The notes under the pieces: model-generated | Databases searched by the model: none | Seen by the model: the letters and a program-made list of their open reading frames with translations, nothing else | What the model was told of the DNA's origin: nothing | NCBI GenBank assembly: GCA_900155495.1 | Contig: FTLJ01000182.1 | Coordinates: 1 to 31,833, forward strand | Source: Porogramme epimiltina | Taxonomy: Eukaryota; Basidiomycota; Agaricomycetes; Polyporales; Polyporaceae | Length of the DNA stretch: 31,833 nt | Direction: 5' to 3' | Translations under genes and position numbers: made by a program | Shown: positions 21,064 to 31,818 of the stretch, in pieces | Position numbering within the stretch: position 1 is the first letter of the stretch | Layout: the number at the start of each line of letters is the position of its first letter

Positions 21064-22859
21064 TGTCGGGGCAGAGGGCAGAGTCGGTAGACGATGACGA
21101 GGGGGGAGACGCGAGGCGCGCGTTGTGCACGGGCGCGATGACGCGCTCCCGAGCGATGACGCCGCGCTTCTTGGACGCGTTCCCCGACCGACCGCTGTCT
21201 TCCTTGACACGGCCCACCGTCTCTTCTCCCGCTCGCCCTTGCTCATGTGGACGACGCCGATGTCGATGCGTGTACCTCTTCAGTACATAAACGACCCTGA
21301 ACAGCCAGGCCGCTATGTCCTCGCCATTTCCAAGTTCGACCCCGCGCACGCCGCATCCCGGCGGTTCGCCACTCTTCTAGCCCGCACGCACTTCGTCCAG
21401 CGACATTGCCTCCTGTTCGCGTGCAAGCTGGCGTCCTTCAGGGTGCGGCGACGATAGACGGCTCGGACTGCTATAGCGGTACGTAAATGAGTTGTGTGTT
21501 CGACTTCACAGAACATTTGCGGCGTTGAGGGTGCTTGACTTCTTCAACCTCGACGCCCATCCACCTCACATCCATGCCCCTCGTCGCTTCTCGGCTCGAT
21601 GTCCCGCAATATTGTGATGCAAAATAGCGCTTTCGTCTTGTCCGGACCATCCTCCGGGCTGCAGTTTGCAGTTGGCGAAGAATTCGAGGATTGGGCCAAA
21701 AGTGCGAGTGCAGACCCTCTGAATCCGCCCAACACGCTCACCGCATTGATCGCCCCGTATTCCGAATACATCCACCTTTGCAGGCTTAGGCTGTGTGGGC
21801 TCATGCTTGCCCTTGCCGTCCTCCTGGGACGGTCGAAGGCCGCGTTCCAGCGTCCACATGTCTCAGGAGCATCGTGCCCAGCCCCGTCCAGTATGTCTTT
21901 CCTCCAGCTATGGCTACCACACTCAGCGCCGCAGCACCGGCGTCGTATTTTCCTGCGACACGAGGCTGGAGCGCCATGCGCCCGCTGAGACAGCCAGTGC
22001 CCTTCTGATGCACGCACTCCCCGCTCTGCGGCACCTTGCGGCCGCTGGTGTGCGAAGATCCTTTTGGTGGCTTGGGGGTGCGCCCGCAGTTGTGCATCGG
22101 AAGGGGCGAAGAAGCTGATATTCCATCCCCGTCTCCTTAGGTTGGGCATAGAAGGTGTTGCATCAGCCCAGAGCCACCACCCCCGCCTCATGGCATACGA
22201 TCTGCCGCGTGGGATATTTTCGCTCACCAGAGAGTTTGGCCCCATTTTTCATGCCCATGTCAAGACCTCGGGCGCTCCGCTCCGCGTTCGGAGTATACCC
22301 GTCGTCATTGAAAGCGAGCAGCGTGGAGAAGGAGCGACGAGAATCGAATGACGACGGCTTGGGAACATCTCTACCCCTGTAAACGTCCTGTCGGCACCGT
22401 TTACCGAGCATCGTGGTGCGCACGTTAATGTAGAACTCGCCCTAACTCCCTCGGTAAGCTTACACGCCCAAGTCTCTCCTCGCTGACCCTGGAATAGAAC
22501 GCAGGCATGACACCGTCAAAGGGCGCTAGACTGGCGCTCGGCGGGACATTCACGGCCATTTCTTACCAGTGTGATGAAGCGACTCCACAAATCAACCCTA
22601 CGCGCAACCTCCGAAATTTCTCACCGGTCGCCTCGAATCCCCATTGCGAGGCAATTCGTCAACGCCAGGAGTCTGATTGGCGATATTCCCTCGCCATCGC
22701 TCGACATTATTCCCGGTTCTCGAACCACGGTTCAACAAGGGCTCCTATACAAACGCAATTTATCTACAACCACCGAAGGTGGTTCTCGACCCTCCGAGGA
22801 ACCCGAATAGGGTATGCTCGTCCGTCCGCTCTAACCTCAATCACTTGGATGACCCTATC
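21064..22859. other. 1.8-kb unassigned region between GPI11 and the transaldolase-like gene
   Basis: GPI11 starts at the left edge and the next gene ends at the right edge, so a plus-strand or minus-strand gene could fit. Plus-strand frames near 21250-21460 and 21510-21610 (FAALRVLDFFNLDAHPP) look weakly protein-like but are broken by stops and belong to no family I know. Minus-strand frames are equally open around 21540-22240. I could not build a convincing gene model. Confidence 0.4.
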
Positions 22860-25175
22860 TTACCATAGTTCCGGACTATCCCAGCAACTACAAGCTAGCC
22901 GGAATCCCACGTCTTTGCGCCTGAACTTGGGAAAATCCTGGGGCTCGTACCCGGCCTCGAGTATGGCTTCCAATTCTATCGCTAGGCGAATGTCGGGGTA
23001 ATATGACTCCTCGATCGCCTTGTCATCCATGCTGGTCAGTTCAGCCTTGACCATGAGGTATTCGGATATGGATCTCGCCGCTTGCTCCATTTGCGCGCTT
23101 AGTTCTTTCAGTCCGGCTCGCAACGTTGCCCGGGCTACGCAGCGCTCCTCCGCGGGCATCGCCGCCATGAAGGCGCCACCGGTAGCCGCGAACGCGCGCC
23201 CGCGCGCCTTTGCAAGGGAAGATCCCCCTGCGGATGCGTGAGTACTCAGCTTCGGCTTCATCGGCACCTTTGCCTGCTGCGATTGGTCCGCATCCAGCGC
23301 GACGGCGTCGAAGCCCTGCAGGCGCTGGGCAGCGCTAAGCTGTCGGCGGGAACGGAGGCGCGGTGAGACTTTCCGCTCCTATATGCGGAAGTGACAAAGG
23401 GGCGCGCCGAACTGACCTTGGACACGCCCTCGAGCGACAGAACGACCTGCGTCGCGACCTGGTGCGCGCGGAAGTAATCCGCCGTGGTCTCGATCGCGTT
23501 CTCCGCCTGGCGCTTCGTAGAGCGGGTGAGCGACCTGATTGCACGGTCCCAAGGGCTCCACAATGCCTCTTGCCAGCCTACGGACAACTGGCAGGGGTCA
23601 CATATGTCAGTAACCACGCCCTTTGTGCGCTGATTGCGAGAACATTGACTGACCGATTTATGGGAAAAAGTGACAAACGACGCGCCCGCGTCTGCGCAAG
23701 CAGCGGCGTGTTGTGGCCCCGACACGAACGTCAAATTCGTCTGGATGTTCTTACACGTGAGTTCCTTGCTTGCCTGTACTCCCGCCTCCGTCGCGGGAAT
23801 CTGGGACAATGCGGTACGTCAACTTTTTTCCTGCTTCGAAGTCGCGTAGAAAAATCATGGGCCGACACTCACCGAGATTATCACGCAGTCGAGCCCGTAG
23901 CCCTTGGCCTCGAATAGCTCCACCAGCCGGAGCGCCTGTGCTACCATCTTCTTCGAGTTATTGTGATTCCTTGGGTCGACGAACGTGAAATGCGGGCCTT
24001 CCATGTCCTCGAGTAGCTCTACCCCAAGCGCGACAAGCTACGCACTTCGGTCAGCGTCAGTCAAGAATAGCAGCCGGCTGGGCTCACGAAGAGGTCGATT
24101 GCGTTCGACAGAATATTCTCCAAGTCCCACTCTCCCTCCTTCCTGTCAAGGCAAGCGCAGCCTTAAGCACGGTGGAATGCAGGAGCAAGACGTAAATGCG
24201 AACGCACCTTGTTTCAATAGCTTCCTGTACCGCCCGCCAGGCAAAGTAGGTTGTCTCGGTCACTTCCAACGCTTGCACGAGCATCCTCGGCGTTACCGAC
24301 GTCGCACCATACGGCGTGGACATGCTCTGGAGTACTGCGGATACCAAGTGTCGGGGACGCAAGGCGGCCACGGGGACACCTTCTGTCAGCGCTGAACGAC
24401 TAACGAAACACATGCCGCCCCGATACTCACGGCTGCGATCCATGGTCTCTGCGATAACCGCCTTGTCCCTCTCCAAGAGCGTCGCCCATAGCGGGACGGC
24501 CCCCACCTTCTCCCTCAGGGCACGCTTCTCCTCCTTCTCTCTTTCCCTGCGTGCGGCTTCCTCTCGCTCGCGCCGCTCAGCGGCCTCCTTCTCGCGTTGC
24601 TTCTCCCTCGCTACGACGGAGGGGCGCTCGCGCCTCCCGAGGGCGGACAGCGACTGGCTCCGTGGCCGCTCCCCGGACTCGGGCGTCCTGCGGCTCAGGA
24701 GCGCCGTCATGGCCTCGACGATGGGCGCACAGCTGACCTGCGTAACCACCGGTGGAGCGGGCCCGCTCGCCCTCGGGAACGGTATCGGTATCGACGTCTT
24801 CCTCGCCAGGCGAGGGGCGCCACCGCTCGGCGCCACCGCACCTGCGCCCCCGGCCGGGCGCGGCGTGTTCAGCGCGGCGCTCTTCGCAAGCGGCGACGCC
24901 GGCGTGCGGGCGGCGGGCGGTGGCGTCGACTTGGACCGCACGGGGACGCGCGAGGGGCTGCTCGGGCCGCCTGGGCCCGTGCTCCTTCCTTTGCCCTTCG
25001 AGGCCCTGTCCGCGGTCTTCGGGTGTCCTGGCGCGTTCTCGTCGCGAGTCTTCCATCGGGGGAAGTCGAGGGTGTGTTTGCTGCTGCCCGCAGCGGCGGT
25101 AGCGGGCGTCTGTGTGGCGACAGACATGTCGAGCAGCGGCGGCAGTGGCGTTGGGCGAGAGATGTAGGGGACCAT
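22860..25175 (-). CDS. transaldolase-fold protein with degenerate active site and long N-terminal extension, seven exons
   Basis: Exons 25175-24431, 24382-24208, 24142-24088, 24037-23873, 23800-23654, 23587-23417 and 23339-22860 give 645 residues. Residues 1-180 are Pro/Ser/Ala-rich and disordered; about 180-221 form a highly charged Arg/Glu coiled coil. From about 249 the sequence follows class-I transaldolase: ENILSNAIDLFLVALGVELL, TFVDPRN, then a helix, CVIIS-IPATEAGVQASKEL, QTNLTFVSGPQHAAACADAGA and a helical C-terminus. In active enzymes the lysine of (L/I)IK(I/L)A(S)T forms the Schiff base; here the matching residue is Ser380. The active-site glutamate in the STEVD motif appears as Phe344 (FTFVD). 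So the fold call is reasonable, but activity as transaldolase is doubtful. The start at 25175 has GCCATGG context; an alternative in-frame ATG is at 25127. The C-terminal end after PQDFPKF is less certain. Confidence 0.68.
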
Positions 25176-25474
25176 GGCTGGACGAGTGGAGGCCGGGGTG
25201 GGCGCGAGCACAGCGCTCAAAAGGGCGTTGCGCGGGCCGCTTTGGCAGTGGGCCAATGCCTTCTGCCTGTGGCGGGCTGCCGCGGCGCATCAGCCGACAA
25301 TGCCGTTTTGGGACGCGAATAGCAAACTCGTTCCAACCACCTTGTCGCTTTGGGAAAGCGTGGTCGTTGCCCAATTGTCGTAGCGCATTCTTTCCCCTGC
25401 CTTGCGCTCTAGTCTGACATTGTTGCTCGTCGAGTTATCGACTGTGTAGCTACGTCTGATGGTATTTGAGCCGC
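25176..25474. promoter_or_regulatory. putative divergent promoter region
   Basis: Lies upstream of the minus-strand transaldolase-like gene and just left of a plus-strand TATA box. It may serve transcription in both directions. No other motif is clear. Confidence 0.35.
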
Positions 25475-25480
25475 TATAAA
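25475..25480 (+). promoter_or_regulatory. TATA box (TATAAA) on the plus strand
   Basis: TATAAA in the context GCCGC-TATAAA-CCCG is followed at once by C- and T-rich sequence with CA dinucleotides, like a fungal transcription start region. It suggests a plus-strand transcript entering the G+C-rich region to the right, although no protein-coding gene could be assigned there. Confidence 0.45.
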
Positions 25481-26492
25481 CCCGTCCACAACCCCCGCTT
25501 GCCCTTTTGTCCATCTCTGCCAAGACCAAACCACAGAAACTCTCCGAAAAACACATCTGGCCGCAAACACTCTTCGACCACACACCCCGCCGCCCTCAGT
25601 CAAGCTCGCGCGCGGCGCCCCTCGTCCCCGGCCGTTCGCGACCGCCCGTCCGCGCAGCCGCCGCGGCGCCAGAACGCGCACTTGCCGCCTTTGTCAGAGA
25701 CGCCCGCGCGCGCCCAGGCCGAGACACGCAGCCACGCCGATTCTCCCACCTCCCACACCCAACGTCCCACATCCCCCCATCCAGCCTCCCACTCGCGGCG
25801 CTCGATGGGGACGATCAGCGACGCGCCTGTGGTCCCCTCCCTTCTCTCAGCAGCCCGCGCAAGCCGTGCGAGCTCATGTGCCCCCAGCTCCCCGCACGCT
25901 TCGCCCCCTGCGCGCGTGTGCGCCTTGGCCGCTTCCACGGGAACCGTCCCTCAGCGGCGAAGAAGGCCCCACTCCCCCCTCTCCCCTCGCGGCAATATGT
26001 TGGCCTGCGTTCCTCGCTGCCCGGCCCAGGCCGCAAATTAATTTCAATGCGGCTCGACGGCGGTATCGCACTAGAAGCCCCCACCCCCCCTCCCCCTCCC
26101 CTTACTCGTGCTCGTGCTCATGCAGCCAGGGCACGCACGCTATACACCTGGAAGACCCCGCGCGCGGGCCCGTGGGGCCCGCGGTGGACCTACAGCGGCG
26201 CGAAGCGCGCTGGCACTCACGGCGGAGAGCCCCGTTTGGAGCGCCACCGCGCCGCTAGTGGGGGGGCACGTGCTGCCGCGGCGCTCGCCCGCGGGGTGCG
26301 GGGCGCGGGCGTACGCCCTCTCCTGTGGCGTGGAGCGGCACAGGGGTCCTGTGGTCCGCGGCTGGCGTCCTGACAGAGCGACGGAGCGGGGGCGCGGGGA
26401 CAGGCCGCGCAGCGGGGCCAGCAGCGCGGAAGCTCGTGCGCCCGGGGGCACCGTCGGTGCGGTGCGGCGGCGAGGCTATCTGACAAGTTTGC

Positions 26493-26516
26493 GGGAGCGG
26501 GAGCGGGAGCGGGAGC
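26493..26516 (+). repeat. (GGGAGC)4 microsatellite
   Basis: Four perfect hexamers of GGGAGC, followed shortly by a GAAGGC trimer repeat near 26590. G-rich strand on +; could form a quadruplex. Confidence 0.85.
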
Positions 26517-27744
26517 GGGGCGGGGCCTGTGTGCATGTTGGCGGTGCGGGCGGGAATGGCAGATACGCGCAAGGTCCGGGAGGGAGGGAGAAGGCGAAGG
26601 CGAAGGCGTCCTGGCGCGCTTCCGGCTTCTCATCGCGAGCCCCTTCCTGAACGAGCCGGCGAGGCTGAAAAACCTGGAGGCCCGCACCCAAACGGCCGCG
26701 GTCCGGGCGCACGGTCCTGGGCCCGCCTATCTCTCGCGCACGAGACTCATGTCCGCCTTCTTGGCGCCAGGCCAGGGCTGAGGGAGTGAGGGAGAGCCTC
26801 CTCTCGCCTCCCACACGGTGCTCCCGAGATGCGCGCCAGCGGGGCGACGTCGCGCGCCCGTCCGCCAGCTGCGCGCACTTCTTTCGACGCGCGCGGCGAT
26901 GGCAATGTGCGCGGAGGTGAGTAGGGCGTTACGTACTGCACGAGCCTCGTCCGGGCGAAATGACACACCCGCAGATCGGCGCTTCCTCCCCCCGCTCCCA
27001 TTGCAGCCGCTGGAGGCGGCGGATCGCGAACCTCTAGCTCGAGCGGGGTCTTGCACTATCCCCTCCTCCCCCGATACACGCCCCCAATGCTCGCGGGGCT
27101 CGCGCGGGTATCCGAGCGGCGCCAGGAGCCCGCCGGATGCCAGCCATGGGCACAGTGCGAATGCACGTACGCCGACGACCGCGGCGGGAGCAATATGCGC
27201 ACTAGCAGTTAGCGTGCCACCCGCGCCGAAATCTGCATCTGCCCCCGGGGGCTGGGCTCCCCGCTAGGTCGCCTTTGGGAGGAGCGGCGAGGTTGGGTGG
27301 AGTGCTAGGAGCGGCGCGTCGCGGCAAGGGGCTGCTCGCGCAGCTGCCAGCCGGCAATCACAGCGCACTATAGCACCAGGAGGAACGCAGGCAGGCAGCG
27401 CAGAAAACTGGACTGCACGCGGCCCCGGGCGACCCCTGGGCGGGGCGAAGCGGGGAGGGGCCAGGGTTCGCTGGAGGGCGTCGGTGCTGCTTGCGTGCTA
27501 GGTGCCCAGCGGGCCTGGCCGAGGCGGCAGCAGGGGCAGCGGCAGCGAAGGGGGGGGAGCGCCTTCGCTGGCCCCGGGCTATTGCAGCACCTCCGCCGCG
27601 CGCACGCCCGGCGTCCAGCCTACTGGCCGCGATGGGACAGGGCTTGCCGCGAACCGCGAACCGCAACCCGCGCTGGGGGGGAGAGGCTTCCCCGACGCAC
27701 GTCGCGCGATGTGCGCTGAGATCGCAGGCTGGGCGGGGGCTGAA

Positions 27745-27777
27745 GCTGGGGCTAGGGCTGGGGCTGGGGCCAGGGCC
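27745..27777 (+). repeat. degenerate GGGGCT hexamer repeat
   Basis: About five imperfect copies of GGGGCT, with GGGCTA and GGGCCA variants. It resembles telomere-like G-rich repeats only superficially and is not TTAGGG. Confidence 0.7.
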
Positions 27778-29809
27778 GGAGCTGGAGGAGGGCCCTGTCA
27801 GGATGCCCAGTGCGCAGTGCTGGAATGTCGGATCTGGCCCGCGCGCCCGTGTGTGCACGCCCGACTCCGCGACGCATGCGTGCATGCATTGCATTGCGTG
27901 CGTGGGCAGCAGGGCCCGGATGGATTTGCGTGCGACGTCGCGCGTCCGTCGACACGGCGCCGTGCGACATGCGTCGCCCGCCGCTCCGCGTGCCCCCGCC
28001 GTCAGCCCCCGCAGGCCCAGGCCCCGCGCCCTCGGAAAGCGTGCGCGCCGCGCCGGGCTGCGCGTCCGAGGGCGGCGGGGGTGTCGCTGGCATGGCAGCG
28101 GCGGACGCGCTTCGGCGTGGTCGCACGCGGGGAACTATGCGCTCTCGCGACTGGTGAGGGAAGCAGGAGGACTAGTGCGCCCGGCGAGCCGGCTATTTTC
28201 GCGAGCGCAGAGGGCCCCAGGGCCCACGTCGTGCTCGTACACGGGCAGTGTCGCCGACATCTCTCTCGGGCGCAGGCGAGAACTTACGCAGGCGGGGCTG
28301 TACACGCACCTGGCAGTGGGCGTGCTAGTTGCTGCATTGTCGCTGCTGCGACGGCCTCGGTGTCTCAAACTCCAACCACCACGGCGGCGGGCCGCGGCGC
28401 GGAGGCAAAAAAACAACCGCGAGGCGAGGGCGTGCGGAGGGCAGAGTACACGGCGACAAAGTTCACGGAGATTGGAGCCAGAGCCGGGTGCGGGTTTTGG
28501 GCTAGCGCGAACGCGGGGCGGGCCGGCTGGCAGTCAATCGGGGCGCGCGGAGTCGCAAACTCTGAAGCCTGCCGGGCCCGTGCCGCGGCGCGCGGGGTGG
28601 TGGAGCCGGAAGGACGTTCGTGGGACGCAGACGGCGATCGGGGATCTCGCGGCGGGCGCTCAGCAGCCAGCAGGAGACGCGCGGGCGCGGGCGCACCGAG
28701 CAAGCCCCCCGCACCAAACGCGTCCAAGTCGCCGGGCGGCGAGTCTGCCCAGCACGCCCCCACGCAAGGCCATACGCGGCAGCCGTGCGCGCGCGATCGC
28801 GAGCCCCCGCTGCACCGCCCGCGCCCAGGGCCGCGCCGCGCGGTATATACATTTGCGCACCACGCCCGCTCCCAGCTCGCCCCCTCCGGGACGGGACGCC
28901 TTCTCGCCCATCTCCTTCTGTCGATGCGATTTCCTTCCCGTCGCCGCCGCCGCATCCCATCATCGTCCGCGTCCTCTGCGCACCCCGCGCCAGGGCCGCG
29001 GCGCGTGGGCGTCGCCGCGCCCAGGGCCCGGCCTAGCAACAAATAACGGCGCGCGTGCGGTGGGCCCCTGCGAGCTGCCACCCGCTAGCTCCTCCTGGTG
29101 CTCTACTGGCACCGCCGCCCGCCCTAGAGGAGCAGAGGAAGAGCGAGGGGTCGAGGGGCGCCGCCCTGGCCACAGCGCCAGCGAACGCTCCCGCCGAGGG
29201 CCCAATTTAATTCTATTCAGCAGCGTCGCCCGCCGCGCCGGGTCGCACGCGCCGCCCTCGCCCATATGATGCATCGGGCACCCGACGGGTGGTCTAACCC
29301 CCCGCGCGCGCGAGGGGCAAAGGAAGGCGCGGCGGGAGGGGGCCGATCGCGATCGCGCAGGAAGCGCGCTGGGAACGCGAACGGGGGGCCCCTAGCTTCT
29401 AGACATGCTACTCAGAAATCCGAGCTCGCAGCGCGCACGCGCCGCCCGGGCGCGCGGGCCCTATTGGGGGGCCGCACGCTCCCAAGAGGGAAGGCGGACG
29501 CGCAGAACGCCGTGGAGCCCAGGAACGCGGCGCGCGCCCTCACGCTGGCTGGACTCTGGCGTAGGCGGGCGGGAGCGGGGGGGGAGGCGATGGGCGGCGG
29601 TGCCCCAGCGTATGGGTGCCGCTGACGTCGACGCGTCGGGCAAGGCGCTCGCGCGCGTTCGAGCTGTGAAGGTGCGCCGCTGCGAAGCCCGTGCTCGGGC
29701 TTCCGGGCGCGCGGCGCGAACGCGCACGGGTGGCCTGGTGATCGCGGGGTGGCCCAGATGGAGTTCGGAGGCGCAGATAGAGCTGGGACAGAGTGCTGGG
29801 CCGATTCGA

Positions 29810-29823
29810 CCACCACCACCACC
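29810..29823 (+). repeat. (CCA)n microsatellite
   Basis: Short run of CCA/ACC triplets; a second, longer one lies near 30771. Confidence 0.75.
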
Positions 29824-30727
29824 CCAGTCTGCTAGCGCCGCGAACCTGGCGGCGATCCGAAGGCGGGCTGCGAGCAGCTGTGTACGCTGATGGCGAGAGT
29901 GAGAGAGAGTTTCGCCCTCACGATGGCGAGGGGCTCGTCGGGGACTTTAAGCTGCGCCGCCCGTCGCCGACGTGTGCGTTCGAGCCCGGGGGTGCACCCT
30001 GAGCCTGTCGACCGGTATGTGTTCTCTCTGGGAGCGTATGCGTGCCCGGGCGCGCTATATTTGCCCCTCCATCTGAATGCGGGCCGCGGTGCTAGCCAGC
30101 AGAAGCTGATGGGCTGCAGGAGATGCAGATGCGCGATGCAGATGCGCGCGGTGCGTGACCACCTCCCCCGCCGCCTGCTCAGGCCACACACAGCCGCACG
30201 CCCGCGCGCTCGCGCCCGTCCGTGTGGTATTCGGAATGGCAGAAGCACCCGCCAGGGCCCCGCACGGTCCTGGAGGGGGCGCGAGCTGGGCCGCAGGGCT
30301 CCCGCGCAAGCACGTCATGTGCCCAAGGACGGACATGGCGCGCAGGCTGTCCGCCACCCCTCGGACGCGGCTCCCCGATGATGTCATCGCGCGGGGTTCG
30401 CGCCCTGGCGCGGGCCGCGAGCGGGCGCGCGGCGGGGGGCACAGCGCACGGGTGCGCGCGCGGGGACGCGGGGGCGTCCCGACGAGACGACAAAATAACG
30501 CTGACATGGAGTCGGTGGCCCGCGAGGCGTCGCGCGCAGAACTCTCTGTGCAGCGCGCCGCCCGGGAGGCCGTCGGGCGAGTCCGGTAAGTAGGGTTCAT
30601 TCAACGTTCAGAGGTCCCCTCCTCTCCCCCCGCGTCTAGCCGCGGTGCACAGAGAGTTCGAAACCCCAACGGGGCCGGAGGGGGCGCCAGCGCGGAAAAA
30701 GAAAAAGAGAGTTCGCCTCCCGCCGCT

Positions 30728-30790
30728 GCGTGCGCGTGTGCGTGTGCGTGTGTGCGGGCGTGCGGGCGTGCCACCACCACCACCACCACC
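30728..30790 (+). repeat. alternating GT/GC tract followed by (CCA)n
   Basis: About 27 nt of alternating purine-pyrimidine (GTGCGCGTGTGCGTGTGCGT), then GCGGGCGT repeats, then 20 nt of CCA triplets from 30771. Alternating purine-pyrimidine of this kind can adopt Z-DNA. Confidence 0.75.
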
Positions 30791-31252
30791 CGCGTCGCGG
30801 CCGCCAGAAAGTCCTCGGAACACGCACCCGCCTCGTGGCCCGCACGGACGTCGAGCCCCCTGCCTCGCGCGGCCACGAGGGGCGCGCAGCCCCGGCCTGC
30901 GCGCGCTGCATCGGGCAGCCCCAGCTGCTTGCCACCGCCAGCGCCGCCGCCGCAGCTCCAGCGGGCGCCCGCTGGCCCGGGTTCTGTTCGACTCCGTTCG
31001 GCGCGGACGCGGGCGCCCGCCCCACGCGCGCGTCGCCGCCGCTGCTGCGAGAACGCTCCCAGCTGGGCGTCCGTCGCCGTGCCCCCCACCCCGCGCCGCG
31101 CCGCGCAGGGCTCTCTTTCTAAGGCGGCGTGAGGCTCTCTTTCCTAGACTGGGCGCGGCTGCTGCTGCTGCTGGCCCCAACGCCCACGGTGGCCACAGGC
31201 CGCTGCAGCTTACGCAGGGGGGGTTGCGCCGCCGCCTCGTGAATCCAAAGCC

Positions 31253-31270
31253 CGTGTCCGTGTCCGTGTC
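31253..31270 (+). repeat. (GTGTCC)3 microsatellite
   Basis: Three perfect GTGTCC hexamers just upstream of an ATG in good context (GACCATGG at 31278), but the frame that follows is low-complexity and unrecognised. Confidence 0.7.
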
Positions 31271-31795
31271 CGCGACCATGGCCCCGTCCTTGGGCGGGCG
31301 GCCCGACGGCGCGTGTCACGCTTCGAGTTCGAGCGAACGAGCAGCGGGCACGCCCAAACGACCGAGCGGCCGGACGAGCGAGAAGAACAGGTGCGTGAGT
31401 GACAGCGGCGGCGAACGTGCAGCGCACGGCGGCCCCCCCACCAGCCAGGGCGTCCTCCACTGTCCAGTCGCGGCGCGCGCCGCACGGCGTGACAGGAGGC
31501 TGGGAGGCAGGGAGGGGAGACAGCTTCGATCTGGATCCTCCACCCGCCGGGCGGCGGCGCGCGCCGCCGCCGTCTGTCGCCCTAGGAGGGGGGGGCGCTC
31601 AGAAGCCCTTCTCCTCCCCTCGCCTTCTCCCTAGGCGAAACCGGCCGTGCCGGGGGCGACGCGGGGAGCCTGGGGGAGAAGGGAGCGATAAGTGAGCGAG
31701 CACTCGAGGAAGATGTAAACGAGCCCAGGGCCGCGCGATCAGGTCGGGAGCACTCGAAGGCGAGTTCGCGCGGCGGCGCACCGTGGCCCGCGGGT

Positions 31796-31818
31796 GGGGG
31801 GGGGGGGGGGGGGGGGGG
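31796..31818. repeat. 23-nt G homopolymer
   Basis: Uninterrupted G run at the right end of the window, similar to the 38-nt run at the left end. Length is likely unreliable. Confidence 0.9.

Noticed and set aside
27745..27777. Telomere-like G-rich hexamers
   Set aside because: Units are GGGGCT variants, only about five imperfect copies, and not the TTAGGG of most fungi; treated as a simple repeat.
28365..29081. 238-codon frame on - in the same block
   Set aside because: Shadow of the same compositional effect; no motif, and overlapped by several other frames.
27491..29269. 592-codon open frame on + in the G+C-rich block
   Set aside because: Other frames and the opposite strand are also open over the same bases, the translation is Arg/Ala/Pro/Gly-rich without domains, and there is no conserved motif. 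It is explained by lack of stops at high G+C.
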